This document shows positions 25,846 to 33,874 of a stretch of 64,000 bases of DNA, piece by piece; positions within the stretch are counted from its first letter, which is position 1, and each line of letters opens with the position of its first letter. Below the pieces are notes generated by a model. It worked only from the letters and a program-made list of their open reading frames with translations, had not been told where the DNA came from and did not search any database. This stretch comes from CBDBCU01 sp965242615 (GTDB lineage Bacteria; Chloroflexota; Dehalococcoidia; Lucifugimonadales; UBA3495), in NCBI GenBank assembly GCA_965242615.1, contig CBDESR010000005.1:1550001-1614000 (forward strand). The letters run 5' to 3'. The translations under genes were made by a program, and so were the position numbers.

Positions 25846-26091
25846 ATGGCGCGGGTAGCCCGTCAAGGCCAGTCTCCCGTCACCCCCGGCAGCGTGGGCC
25901 GGGTCAGCCCGGTGCGCTTCCTCCAAGAGGTGATTGAGGAACTCCGCAAGTCGGTTTGGCCCAGCAAAGAGGAAACCGCCCGGCTTACCGCCATCGTCAT
26001 CGCGCTGTCGGTAGTCATCGGTTTCTTTCTCGGCGGCCTCGACCGCGTATTCGCCGAACTGTTCAACCGGGTGATTTTCCGGCTGTTCTAA
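25846..26091 (+). CDS. secE: Preprotein translocase subunit SecE
   Basis: An 81-residue single-span SecE. The amphipathic stretch FLQEVIEELRKSVWPSKEET precedes one membrane helix (AIVIALSVVIGFFLGGL, about 49-66). It stabilises SecY in the translocon. In its usual place before nusG. Confidence 0.95.
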   Translation: MARVARQGQSPVTPGSVGRVSPVRFLQEVIEELRKSVWPSKEETARLTAIVIALSVVIGFFLGGLDRVFAELFNRVIFRLF

Positions 26092-26168
26092 ACTTGCTCC
26101 CCCACCGGGGCCGCGCAACCGGGATTGTAACTCCGGCGGCAGCGCCCCGGGATCCTTAACGCCATCCG

Positions 26169-26187
26169 ACCGTGGCGGAGGCCACGG
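26169..26187 (+). promoter_or_regulatory. Stem-loop in the secE-nusG spacer
   Basis: CCGTGGC and GCCACGG form a strong hairpin (about 26169-26187) in the 118-bp spacer, 23 bp before the nusG start. No T-run follows, so it is more likely an mRNA processing or stability element than a terminator. Confidence 0.4.
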
Positions 26188-26209
26188 TTCGGTTCAGGCA
26201 GGATTACTG

Positions 26210-26797
26210 ATGACCACGGAAACGGAAATAACCGAACTCGCCGCCATCGAGCGGGATGATGCTCTATGGTACATCATCCATACCTATTCCGGGCAAGAGG
26301 AGCGGGTCGAGCGCAACCTCAACTCCCGCATCAAAAGTATGGAGATGGAGGACCGTATCCTGACGGTGGAGATACCGGTCGAGCGGGAAACCGTGCTCAA
26401 GGACGGGCAGCGGCAGGAGGAAGTGCGGAAACGCTTCCCCGGCTATGTGCTGGTCCAAATGGTGATGGACGATGAAAGCTGGTATGTAGTGCGGCAGACG
26501 CCGGGTGTAACCGGCTTCATCTCCAGCGAGGATGACAGCGACAGCCGCGCCAAGCCGGTGCCGCTGAACCCCGCCGAAGTGGAACTTATGCGGAATATCG
26601 CCCCCGGCGGCCCGACCCGGGTCAAAATCGGCTTGCAACGGGGCGATACGGTGCGGATTGTCGAAGGGCCTTTCGTGGACTTCGTCGGCGCGATCGGCGA
26701 TGTCGATGAACACAAGGGCAAAGTGCGGGTGCTGGTCTCTTTCTTTGGCCGGGAAACCCCGGTTGAACTCGACTTCCTGCAAGTGGAACGGACTTAA
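26210..26797 (+). CDS. nusG: Transcription termination/antitermination factor NusG
   Basis: 195 residues: the N-terminal RNA polymerase-binding domain (ALWYIIHTYSGQEERVERNL; FPGYVLVQMVMDDESWYVVR; TPGVTGFI) and the C-terminal KOW domain (GDTVRIVEGPFVDFVGAIG). It couples transcription to Rho or the ribosome. Confidence 0.97.
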   Translation: MTTETEITELAAIERDDALWYIIHTYSGQEERVERNLNSRIKSMEMEDRILTVEIPVERETVLKDGQRQEEVRKRFPGYVLVQMVMDDESWYVVRQTPGVTGFISSEDDSDSRAKPVPLNPAEVELMRNIAPGGPTRVKIGLQRGDTVRIVEGPFVDFVGAIGDVDEHKGKVRVLVSFFGRETPVELDFLQVERT

Positions 26798-26928
26798 AAG
26801 CGTAACTAAAGCGGTTGGCCGCCGGCAGCGGCGCGGGCAGCCCCATTTATAGGGTTGTCCCTACATTCGGGATTGACTGGTTGATTGCCGATTAACCCGG
26901 TCAGTCCCCGGCGCGAGGAGAAATCAGG

Positions 26929-27357
26929 GTGGCAAAAAAAGTCCGGGCAGTCATCAAACTGCAACTGGAAGCGGGCAAAGCAACGCCCGCCCCGCCGGTC
27001 GGCCCGGCCCTGGGTCAGCACGGCGTCAACATTATGAGCTTCGTCAAAGAGTATAACGAGCGCACTTCCGCCCAGGCCGGCACCATCGTTCCGGTGCATC
27101 TGACGGTGTTCGAAGACCGCTCCTTTACCTTTGTTACCCGCACGCCCCCGGCTTCCGACCTGCTGCGCCGGGCCGCCGGCGTTGAAAAGGGCGCCGGAGA
27201 TTTCCGCCAGGGCCGGGCCGGTGCCATCAGCCAGGACACCCTGCGCGAAATCGCCGAAACCAAGCTCAAAGACCTGAACGCCAATTCGGTGGAACAGGCT
27301 ATGTCCATCATCGCCGGCACCGCCCGCAGTATGGGCATCGCCGTGGAAGGGGATTAA
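26929..27357 (+). CDS. rplK: 50S ribosomal protein L11
   Basis: A 142-residue L11 with GTG start behind GAGGAG. Hallmarks: KLQLEAGKATPAPPVGPALG, GVNIMSFVKEYN and the C-terminal RNA-binding domain ending in GTARSMGIAVEG. The 131-bp spacer after nusG may hold an internal promoter but none is clear. Confidence 0.97.
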   Translation: MAKKVRAVIKLQLEAGKATPAPPVGPALGQHGVNIMSFVKEYNERTSAQAGTIVPVHLTVFEDRSFTFVTRTPPASDLLRRAAGVEKGAGDFRQGRAGAISQDTLREIAETKLKDLNANSVEQAMSIIAGTARSMGIAVEGD

Positions 27358-27362
27358 CCGCT

Positions 27363-28076
27363 ATGCCCAAGCACAGCCGCCGCTACGCCAGCGTCGCCGA
27401 AAAGGTCGAACCCGACAAGGCTTACGCTCCCCGGGAAGCCATTGACCTGCTCAAGGAACTGGCGAACACCAAGTTCGACGAAACTATGGAAGTCCACCTG
27501 CGAACCAGTGCCGACCCGCGCCACGCCGACCAGATGGTGCGGAATGTGGCCGTCCTGCCTAACGGTTTGGGGAAGCAAATCCGGGTGTTGGTCTTTACCA
27601 GCGGCGAGGGCGCGGACATCGCCCGCCAAGCCGGCGCCGACTATGTGGGCGATGATGACCTCATTGCCCAGATTGAGGGCGGTTGGCTGGACTTTGAGGT
27701 AGGCTTGGCGACCCCGGAAATTATGCCCAAAATCGGCAAACTGGGCCGCATCCTGGGCCGCCGCGGCTTGATGCCCAACCCTCGCACCGGTACGATGGTG
27801 CCGCCCCGGGACTTGGGCCGGGTGATTGCCGAATCCAAAGCCGGCCGCTTGGAATACCGCACCGACCGCACCGCCATTATCCACTCCCCCTTTGGCAAAG
27901 CCAGCTTTGAGACCGACCAACTGCTGGAAAACTTGGCGGTGTTGACCGACTCCATCGTCCGCGCCAAGCCGGCGGCGGTCAAGGGCGCATTCCTGCGCTC
28001 CGGCTACCTCTCCTCCTCGATGGGCCCCAGCATCCCCCTCGACCTCAACGCCCTGCAAGCCCTGAAACCGGACTAA
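27363..28076 (+). CDS. rplA: 50S ribosomal protein L1
   Basis: 237 residues, starting 5 bp after rplK. Typical L1 sequence, including KIGKLGRILGRRGLMPNPR and GTMVPPRDLGRVI. In many bacteria L1 represses translation of the rplK-rplA mRNA. Confidence 0.97.
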   Translation: MPKHSRRYASVAEKVEPDKAYAPREAIDLLKELANTKFDETMEVHLRTSADPRHADQMVRNVAVLPNGLGKQIRVLVFTSGEGADIARQAGADYVGDDDLIAQIEGGWLDFEVGLATPEIMPKIGKLGRILGRRGLMPNPRTGTMVPPRDLGRVIAESKAGRLEYRTDRTAIIHSPFGKASFETDQLLENLAVLTDSIVRAKPAAVKGAFLRSGYLSSSMGPSIPLDLNALQALKPD

Positions 28077-28091
28077 TCCGCCGGCCGGGGC

Positions 28092-28120
28092 TTGACGACA
28101 GCCCGAACCGCCGCCATAAT
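28092..28120 (+). promoter_or_regulatory. Promoter inside the ribosomal operon, before the tandem small genes
   Basis: TTGACG (28092-28097), a 17-bp spacer and CATAAT (28115-28120), each one base from consensus. It begins 15 bp after the rplA stop and precedes the gene at 28153. Confidence 0.65.
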
Positions 28121-28152
28121 TACGCTACCACCACAAAAGCGAGGGTTTGCTG

Positions 28153-28362
28153 ATGGCATCTTTGGAGGAACGGGTCAGTCGGCTGGAAGGCGGTCAAGAA
28201 CATCTAGCTACCAAAGCCGACTTGGCTGAGGCGAAAGCCGAACTGAAGGCTGACATCGCGAAGTCGAAGGTCGAAACCATCAAGTGGGTAGTTGGAATTG
28301 GCCTCGGGGTCGTAGCCCTGAACAGCTCCATCACCCTCACCGCCCTGCGGATTATGAACTAG
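28153..28362 (+). CDS. Small coiled-coil/TM protein, tandem copy 1
   Basis: 69 residues from the ATG at 28153, with GAGGG 7 bp upstream. The N terminus MASLEERVSRLEGGQEHLAT is helical. The charged KADLAEAKAELKADIAKSK stretch is followed by one membrane span, VVGIGLGVVALNSSITLTAL. It is inserted between rplA and rplJ and repeated at 28428. Homologous short proteins are widespread and uncharacterised. Confidence 0.8.
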   Translation: MASLEERVSRLEGGQEHLATKADLAEAKAELKADIAKSKVETIKWVVGIGLGVVALNSSITLTALRIMN

Positions 28363-28427
28363 GCAGGGCCGGAGCCGCCGGCAACCGGTTGCAATTGCCC
28401 CATCACCATAAAAGAGAGGGTTTGCTG

Positions 28428-28604
28428 ATGGCATCTCTGGAGGAACGGGTCAGCCGGTTGGAAGGCGGCCAAGAGCATCTGGCTACCAAAGCCGACTTGG
28501 CCAACACGAAAGCCGAAATAATCAAGTGGGTAGTTGGAATTGGCCTCGGGGTCGTAGTGCTGAACAGTTCCATCACCCTCGCCGCCCTGCGGCTGATGAG
28601 CTAA
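28428..28604 (+). CDS. Small coiled-coil/TM protein, tandem copy 2
   Basis: 58 residues from the ATG at 28428 behind GAGAGGG. Nearly identical to copy 1 at the ends (MASLEERVSRLEGGQEHLAT and the membrane segment) but missing an internal 11-residue charged segment of the coiled coil. The upstream regions also match (GAGGGTTTGCTGATGGCATC), so this is a tandem duplication with a unit of about 275 bp. Confidence 0.8.
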   Translation: MASLEERVSRLEGGQEHLATKADLANTKAEIIKWVVGIGLGVVVLNSSITLAALRLMS

Positions 28605-28838
28605 TAGGTACACTGGCAAGCCCAAGCAAACCCGGAACTTGAACCCAACACAACCGAATAAACCCCGCATCCGCCGTAGAAATCCGGTCTCTGAATCAAG
28701 AGGTAATGGCCCCCTAATATCGGGCCGCCGGTCGAGGCGCAGCCGCATTGCCGCAAACTACCGCGCATCCAGCGCGCCGCCGGCTCTCCCTGCGCCCCAA
28801 CTATGGGCGTGGGGAATTGTTTTATAAGGAGGTACGCC
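28605..28838 (+). promoter_or_regulatory. Putative rplJL leader region
   Basis: The 234 bp before rplJ has no gene. Its end can fold (GCGCCC with GGGCGT at about 28790-28812) just ahead of the AGGAGG. In many bacteria this leader binds the L10-L12 complex to control translation. I could not identify the kink-turn with certainty, so this is by position only. Confidence 0.35.
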
Positions 28839-29387
28839 TTGCCGACACCGGCTAAAGTAGAGCGCGTGGCGGAACTGAAGGACAAACTGGAACGCTGTTC
28901 CATTGCCCTCACCGCCGGCTATTCCGGCATCCCGGTGAACGCGATGACCGACCTGCGCCGCCGTATGCGGGACGCCGGCGTGGAGTTCGTCGTGGTCAAG
29001 AACACTCTGGTTAATCTGGCCGCCGCGGATGCCCAGGTTCCCCAATTCCGGGACATCGTGGCCGGGCCGACGGCGATTGCTTTCGGCTACGATGACCCGG
29101 TGGATGTAGCCCGCGCCGTCAACGACTACATCCGGGCCACCCGCTCCCCGCTGGCGATCCGCGGCGCCGTCCTCAGCGGCGGCGCAACCCTGCCCCCGGC
29201 CGAAGTGGAGCGATTGGCCGCCTTGCCCGGCAAACCCCAAATGCTGGCTAACTTGCTCGGCCAGATGCAGGCACCGATCCAACGCCTGCTGGGCGTCCTG
29301 AACGGGCCGCTGCAAAACCTGGACGGCTTGCTGCAAGCCCGCATCCGCCAGTTGGAGGAGGAAAGCCAGCCGGCCGCCGCTGAATAA
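28839..29387 (+). CDS. rplJ: 50S ribosomal protein L10
   Basis: 182 residues from the TTG at 28839, which has a perfect AGGAGG 6 bp upstream. An ATG further up (28803) would place that site inside the coding region and add residues not seen in L10. The sequence PTPAKVERVAELKDKLERCS and VVKNTLVNLAA are typical. L10 anchors L7/L12 on the ribosomal stalk. Confidence 0.95.
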   Translation: MPTPAKVERVAELKDKLERCSIALTAGYSGIPVNAMTDLRRRMRDAGVEFVVVKNTLVNLAAADAQVPQFRDIVAGPTAIAFGYDDPVDVARAVNDYIRATRSPLAIRGAVLSGGATLPPAEVERLAALPGKPQMLANLLGQMQAPIQRLLGVLNGPLQNLDGLLQARIRQLEEESQPAAAE

Positions 29388-29461
29388 GCGGAGCTTTACC
29401 CCCGGAAACCAAAACGGGACCATCCCGTCCCCATCCCATAGCAACCAACAAAGGAGGAATT

Positions 29462-29857
29462 ATGGCTACCCTGACCAAGGATGAACTGCTGTCCGCCATC
29501 AAGGAGATGAACGTCCTGGAGTTGTCCGACCTGGTGAAGGCTCTGGAGGATGAGTTCGGCATTACCGCCGCCGCCCCGGTAGCCGTAGCCGCTGCGCCGA
29601 TGGCTGGCGGCGCCGCGGTCGAAGCCGCCCCCGCCGAGGAGGAAAAGACCGAGTTCGACGTCCGCTTGCAGGAAATCGGCCCCAACAAGATTAACGTCAT
29701 CAAGGCCGTCCGGGAAATCACTTCCTTGGGCCTGCGCGAAGCCAAAGAACTGGTCGAGTCGGCCCCGGCCCGGGTCAAGGAAGGCATCGCCAAGGACGAG
29801 GCGGAAAGCGCCAAGTCCAAGCTCGAGGAAGCCGGCGCCGTGGTCGAAGTGGCCTAG
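29462..29857 (+). CDS. rplL: 50S ribosomal protein L7/L12
   Basis: 131 residues: helical dimerisation domain, Ala-rich hinge (about 37-62) and the factor-binding C-terminal domain with NKINVIKAVREITSLGLREA KELVE. AGGAGG precedes the ATG. Confidence 0.97.
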   Translation: MATLTKDELLSAIKEMNVLELSDLVKALEDEFGITAAAPVAVAAAPMAGGAAVEAAPAEEEKTEFDVRLQEIGPNKINVIKAVREITSLGLREAKELVESAPARVKEGIAKDEAESAKSKLEEAGAVVEVA

Positions 29858-29888
29858 CCCGGTCTTTCCCGATTAGCGGCTGACCAAC

Positions 29889-29917
29889 ACCGGGGCGGGC
29901 ATCAAACCCGCCCCGGT
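29889..29917 (+). terminator. Intrinsic terminator after rplL
   Basis: ACCGGGGCGGG (29889-29899) pairs with CCCGCCCCGGT (29907-29917) across a 7-nt loop, followed by TTTCGT. It ends the ribosomal operon, and no rpoB follows. Confidence 0.75.
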
Positions 29918-29946
29918 TTCGTATAATTCGTCCGGTCAGCCCCCCC

Positions 29947-30264
29947 TTACCCCATCCCCTCCACCGAAAAAAACTCCTTCCCCCAATCCCCCTCCGCCGC
30001 CCCGGTCAGCCGACTCGTATTCAGCCGGCACGCCCGCAGCCACAACCGCAGAATGTTGTTATTCACCTGCTGCTGCGGCAGCCGCCGCCGGTAGCGCAAC
30101 AGCAGCCACTGCGTATGCCCCGCCGTCAGAAACTCCTCCATAAACGCCGTCGGCTCCGCCTCCGCCGCGCACAACTCCAATATCTCCGGCGCAACCTCCG
30201 CACAAAGCGCCTCCGGATTAGCCGCCGCCCACTGCAAATAATACTCCTCCCTTTCCGGGTCCAT
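29947..30264 (-). CDS. Hypothetical protein, 105 residues
   Basis: From the ATG at 30264 with GGGGGAT upstream; a TTG at 30288 is an alternative. The sequence is acidic at the N terminus (MDPEREEYYLQWAAANPEAL) and basic in the middle (LLLRYRRRLPQQQ). No family recognised. It lies downstream of a terminator from the NHL gene, so it is probably separately transcribed. Confidence 0.55.
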   Translation of the reverse strand: MDPEREEYYLQWAAANPEALCAEVAPEILELCAAEAEPTAFMEEFLTAGHTQWLLLRYRRRLPQQQVNNNILRLWLRACRLNTSRLTGAAEGDWGKEFFSVEGMG

Positions 30265-30289
30265 CGCTTCTAATCCCCCAAAAGGCAAA

Positions 30290-30310
30290 GGCGGGTTTAT
30301 CCAACCCGCC
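30290..30310 (-). terminator. Intrinsic terminator after the NHL-repeat gene
   Basis: Read on the minus strand, GGCGGGTT pairs with AACCCGCC around a 5-nt loop and is followed by TTTGCCTTTT. It lies 33 bp beyond the stop at 30344. Confidence 0.65.
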
Positions 30311-30343
30311 CCCGCAAATTTCCGCCGTGCCGGGCCGCCGCGC

Positions 30344-31414
30344 CTACAGATTCATCTGCGGCACCATATAGCCCTGAACCTTGTTATAAATCTGGAGCCG
30401 ACTCCGCTGACTGTCCACCACCAGCAGCCGGCCCCGTTCCCCGTCATACAGCAAGCCCGTCGGCAGCGCAAACCGCCACTCCGACTCCTGCCCCGGCAGA
30501 TCCACCTCCCGGCGGCGCTTGATGTAATCGGCATTGGCGTCCACCGTCAGCTTCGCCCAATGGGACAGCTCCTGCGCATCCCCCACCAGCGTAATGATAA
30601 ACTCCCCCGCCGCATCAAAAATATGTACCCGCCCCGGATGCTGCCCGTTGTCGCTCCAATCCGCCACATACACATCCCCCTCCGGATCCACCGCCACGCA
30701 AGTCGGCAAATGCAGCTGCCCCCGCCCCACGCCGGGACTCCCGAACTGCGCCAACCACTCCCCTTCCCCGCTGAACTTCTGTACCCGGTGATTGCGATGA
30801 TCCGCCACATAAACCTTGCCGCCCGAATCCACCGTCAAACCCCAGGGCGCATTGAACTGCCCCTTGCCGCTGCCTAACTCCCCCCAACCGGCCATGAACT
30901 CCCCTTCCCGGCTGAACTTGCGAACCTGATGACTCCGCCCGTCGCTGACATAAATGTTATCGGCGGCGTCAATGGCAATGCTCGCCGTCCCGTGCGCCTG
31001 CCCGTCCTCCGCCGCCAGCGCACTCCAGCGGGTAATGAACTGACCCTCGGCGTCATAAACCGAAATCCGGTTCAGCCACTCGTCGGAAACATAAACCCGC
31101 CCCTGGCTGTCCGTAACAATCCCCGACGCCCAAATGAACTCCCCGTTGCCGTCCCCATACTTGGCGAACTCCCCGATAAACTCCTCCTCCCCCCCTTCGG
31201 CCCCCACCGTCAGCTGCGAAACCCGCGCCCCGTACCCAATACGGTTCCACGGAACATTGCTGATACCCTCGCTCCCCCGGTTCGCCACATAGACCAGATT
31301 CCCCGGCCCAAAGGCGGCCGCCACCGGCTGGCTGAACCCCATCCCCGACTGCGCCCCCCGCCCTACCGAATGGCTGTAATCATAAGTGCGCCCGGCTGCT
31401 ACCTGCGTAAGCAT
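30344..31414 (-). CDS. NHL-repeat beta-propeller protein
   Basis: 356 residues from the ATG at 31414, behind GAGGAGGAG. At least five NHL-type blades are visible, such as DSQGRVYVSDEWLNRISVYD, DAADNIYVSDGRSHQVRKFS, DSGGKVYVADHRNHRVQKFS and DPEGDVYVADWSD. It lacks a signal peptide in this frame. Such propellers bind proteins, RNA or ligands; the role here is unknown. A retropepsin-like gene lies 99 bp upstream, transcribed the same way. Confidence 0.85.
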   Translation of the reverse strand: MLTQVAAGRTYDYSHSVGRGAQSGMGFSQPVAAAFGPGNLVYVANRGSEGISNVPWNRIGYGARVSQLTVGAEGGEEEFIGEFAKYGDGNGEFIWASGIVTDSQGRVYVSDEWLNRISVYDAEGQFITRWSALAAEDGQAHGTASIAIDAADNIYVSDGRSHQVRKFSREGEFMAGWGELGSGKGQFNAPWGLTVDSGGKVYVADHRNHRVQKFSGEGEWLAQFGSPGVGRGQLHLPTCVAVDPEGDVYVADWSDNGQHPGRVHIFDAAGEFIITLVGDAQELSHWAKLTVDANADYIKRRREVDLPGQESEWRFALPTGLLYDGERGRLLVVDSQRSRLQIYNKVQGYMVPQMNL

Positions 31415-31513
31415 TGCCGCTCCTCCTCTAAAAAATTCCTGGTTTCTTGTCCCCGCCGGCCCATCCTTCCCCAAAGGCTCAAACTGGGGAAAGGGATAAC
31501 CGGCTTGCCCCCA

Positions 31514-31873
31514 TCAAACCGGCCCGGTCCGCAGTTTCCGCGGCACCAGTTCGTAGCCAATGGGATCCACCATCAACTCAAAGCACTCCAGCGTCGTCGC
31601 CCCCAGCAAATACTGCTCCTCCGCCCCAAAAGTAACCGGGCAAGGCACCGTACGGCCCCCAATCTCCAGATTAGCGATGCCGTAGTAATACTCCACCTCC
31701 CGCCCGTCCCCCAAACTGTACCGCCGCGTCTCCGCCGCCCGTACATTCAGCTGGAACATCATCGCCGCCGGAAAGGTAGAATGGGTGGCCCCCGTATCCA
31801 CCAACGCCCTGACCCGCTCGACCGGCCCGCCGCCCGGCCGACTCACCCCCACCTCCACCGCGAACTCTCCCAT
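31514..31873 (-). CDS. Retropepsin-like clan AA aspartic protease, paralogue 1
   Basis: 119 residues. The catalytic motif is LVDTGATHSTFP (about 25-36, Asp27) and the flap/psi-loop region ends with YLLGATTLE. One domain, so the active enzyme would be a homodimer, as in retroviral proteases. No signal peptide or membrane span. The partner genes at 32076, 35477 and 35974 encode proteins of exactly the same length with the starts chosen here. Confidence 0.88.
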   Translation of the reverse strand: MGEFAVEVGVSRPGGGPVERVRALVDTGATHSTFPAAMMFQLNVRAAETRRYSLGDGREVEYYYGIANLEIGGRTVPCPVTFGAEEQYLLGATTLECFELMVDPIGYELVPRKLRTGPV

Positions 31874-31943
31874 ACTGGTCTCCCCCCTTTAGGGCATATT
31901 CCCCCTAATTATTGACGCCCCGAATAACCGACCCTCCACCTAT

Positions 31944-32031
31944 GTCATTCCGAGGCGATAGCCGAGGAATCTAAAATGCCCGCCCTGGATCCCTCTCAAG
32001 ACTTCCAGACCACCCTATCCCTCGGAATGAC
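31944..32031. repeat. Dispersed palindromic repeat R2
   Basis: Outer 12-bp arms GTCATTCCGAGG (31944-31955) and CCTCGGAATGAC (32020-32031) are perfect inverted repeats. A second inverted pair GAGGCGATAGCCGAGGAATC lies inside the left arm. The centre (AAAATGCCCGCC, CCCTCTCAAGAC) recurs at about 53323-53360 beside the IS982 element, which is a broken copy. Confidence 0.7.
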
Positions 32032-32075
32032 CTAGACGCTTGGCTGCCTTCCCTAATCGTTAGCGCGAACTCGCC

Positions 32076-32435
32076 CTAAATCGCCCGCCCCCGCATCCGC
32101 CGCCGTATCAGCTGCTGCCCCACCGGATCCACCATCAGACGGAAACAGTTCAGCGTCGTCGCCCCCAGCAAATACTGCTCCTCCGGCCCGAATATCACCG
32201 GGCAATGCCATTCCCGCCCGTCCAGGCCAATCCGCGCCATCCCGACCCCATACTCCGAAACGCTGCCATCGGCAACCCCGAACTCTTGCCGCTCCAACGG
32301 ACTTATCCCCAACTCCCCCAGCAAAGACGCCGGTAGCATCGTATGAAATGCCCCGGTGTCAACCGTCGCCTCCACCGTAGCCAGCTCTCCGCCAAAGATG
32401 CGGCCCACCCCCATTGCCACACTGAAAGTCCCCAT
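32076..32435 (-). CDS. Retropepsin-like clan AA aspartic protease, paralogue 2
   Basis: 119 residues from the codon at 32435, chosen because all four paralogues begin with the same (M/V/L)GTF or MGEF strand; ATGs at 32555 and 32471 would add a low-complexity Gly/Ala extension. Catalytic DTGAFHTMLP and YLLGATTLNCF match paralogue 1. In the DTG-x-x-H block Ala is followed by Phe instead of Thr. Confidence 0.85.
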   Translation of the reverse strand: MGTFSVAMGVGRIFGGELATVEATVDTGAFHTMLPASLLGELGISPLERQEFGVADGSVSEYGVGMARIGLDGREWHCPVIFGPEEQYLLGATTLNCFRLMVDPVGQQLIRRRMRGRAI

Positions 32436-32642
32436 ATCCGCAGAACCCCGCTCCGCCGCTTTCGTAACCATCCCCGCGCCTTCCCTTATTGCTGAGCCAA
32501 GCCTATTCCCCCGCCCAGCCAACCCGCCGACCGTCATACCGGCAAAACCCGCCAACTCCCCCCTTGCGCCGCCGCCGGGGCAACCACCCGGGATTGCCCC
32601 GGCATCCTAATCGGCGCAACTACCCCTTAACCGGGAAAACCC

Positions 32643-33770
32643 CTAAACGAACTTCGGCTTCTCAAACACCCCGCCCACCAGCGGCTGCGCATCCAAGCCC
32701 ATCCAATCCTCCGCAATGGTGCTATAGACGCTGCGGAAATCCATCGCCGGCACCAAATCCCCCTGCTCCAAATCCTCCGGCCGGGTCGAGGGATACTCCC
32801 CATACTCCCCGCCCTTAACCCCTTCGCCCAGCACAAACGCCACGCCGCCGGCCCCGTGATCCGTCCCGGAGCCATTGTCATGCACCCGCCGCCCGAACTC
32901 GGAGAACATCAGCATAATCACATTGTCCCCCGCATCCTTCTCCCGCAGGTCGTCAAAGAAACTCTCCACCGCCTGCGCCACATCCAGCCACAGCTTATCG
33001 TGCATCCCAATCTGGTTGGAATGGCTGTCAAAACTCCCGTGATCGCAGTAGAAAACCCGCGTCCCCAAGCCGGCCTGATGCACCTGCGAAATCCCCTTCA
33101 GCTTGCCGGCAATCGTCGTATCCGGATACTCCACATTCGACGAATAGCTCTCCGGCGCCACCTTCAGAATGTCCGCAGCCTTCATCGAATCCAGCCCGGT
33201 CTGCCCCAGATAATCCATCACCGCGCCGCTGCCAATGGTCGGCGAATACAGCCGCGTAAAGCGATCCAAAATCTTGTCCCGCTGCTCCACCTCGTTAATC
33301 CCGGTCAGCAGCCCGAAAGACTCCAAATCATCCACGCACGCCACCGGCACCGTCGGCAGCGCCAACGCCCGCGGCAAACTCGGCCCGAAACTCACCGCCG
33401 TAACCACATTCTCCTTGTTCGGGTCGATTTCCTTGGTCGCCCGGCCCAGCCAGCCCTCCGTCCCCAGCTTATCCGGCTCGCAGGTATGCCAGATGTCCAT
33501 CGACCGGAAATGCGACCGCGGCGAATTGGCATAGCCCACCCCATGCAGAATCGCCAGCTTCCCCTGCTGATACAGGTTCTGCAGCGGCCCCATCGTCGGA
33601 TGTAGCCCCACCGTATCGTTCAGCTTCAGGATTTTCTCCTCCGGCACCCCCACCGCCGGCCGATTGTCCCGATAGCGCGGGTCGGTGTAGGGAATGACCG
33701 TGTTCAGGTAATCGTTCCCCCCGGTCAGCTGCAAAACAACCAACACCGGGTCTTTCTTGGTAGTAGCCAT
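32643..33770 (-). CDS. DUF1501 domain-containing protein
   Basis: 375 residues, sulfatase-superfamily-like. Features are VVLQLTGGNDYLNTVIPY at the start, HPTMGPLQNLYQQGKLAILHG, and DHGSFDSHSNQIGMHDKL and TDHGAGGVAFVLGEGVKGG motifs near the C terminus. It lacks the Tat leader common in this family, so it may stay in the cytoplasm or the leader is lost. It forms the usual pair with the DUF1800 gene just upstream (104-bp gap). Function unknown. Confidence 0.9.
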   Translation of the reverse strand: MATTKKDPVLVVLQLTGGNDYLNTVIPYTDPRYRDNRPAVGVPEEKILKLNDTVGLHPTMGPLQNLYQQGKLAILHGVGYANSPRSHFRSMDIWHTCEPDKLGTEGWLGRATKEIDPNKENVVTAVSFGPSLPRALALPTVPVACVDDLESFGLLTGINEVEQRDKILDRFTRLYSPTIGSGAVMDYLGQTGLDSMKAADILKVAPESYSSNVEYPDTTIAGKLKGISQVHQAGLGTRVFYCDHGSFDSHSNQIGMHDKLWLDVAQAVESFFDDLREKDAGDNVIMLMFSEFGRRVHDNGSGTDHGAGGVAFVLGEGVKGGEYGEYPSTRPEDLEQGDLVPAMDFRSVYSTIAEDWMGLDAQPLVGGVFEKPKFV

Positions 33771-33823
33771 CGCTAACCTCCTCTGGCTTATGGCTCGGCT
33801 CTCGATATGACACTATCCCTCGC

Positions 33824-33862
33824 CCCGGCGCCGCTCCGGCAGTTGCGCGCAGCGGCGCCGGG
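33824..33862. other. Stem-loop in the DUF1800-DUF1501 spacer
   Basis: CCCGGCGCCGCT (33824-33835) pairs perfectly with AGCGGCGCCGGG (33851-33862) across a 15-nt loop, between the two cotranscribed genes. It has no T-run. It may stabilise or process the transcript. Confidence 0.5.
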
Positions 33863-33874
33863 ACAGGGACAAAA

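Noticed and set aside
28803..29387. ATG at 28803 as the rplJ start
   Set aside because: It would run through the AGGAGG site and add residues absent from L10; the TTG at 28839 is better.
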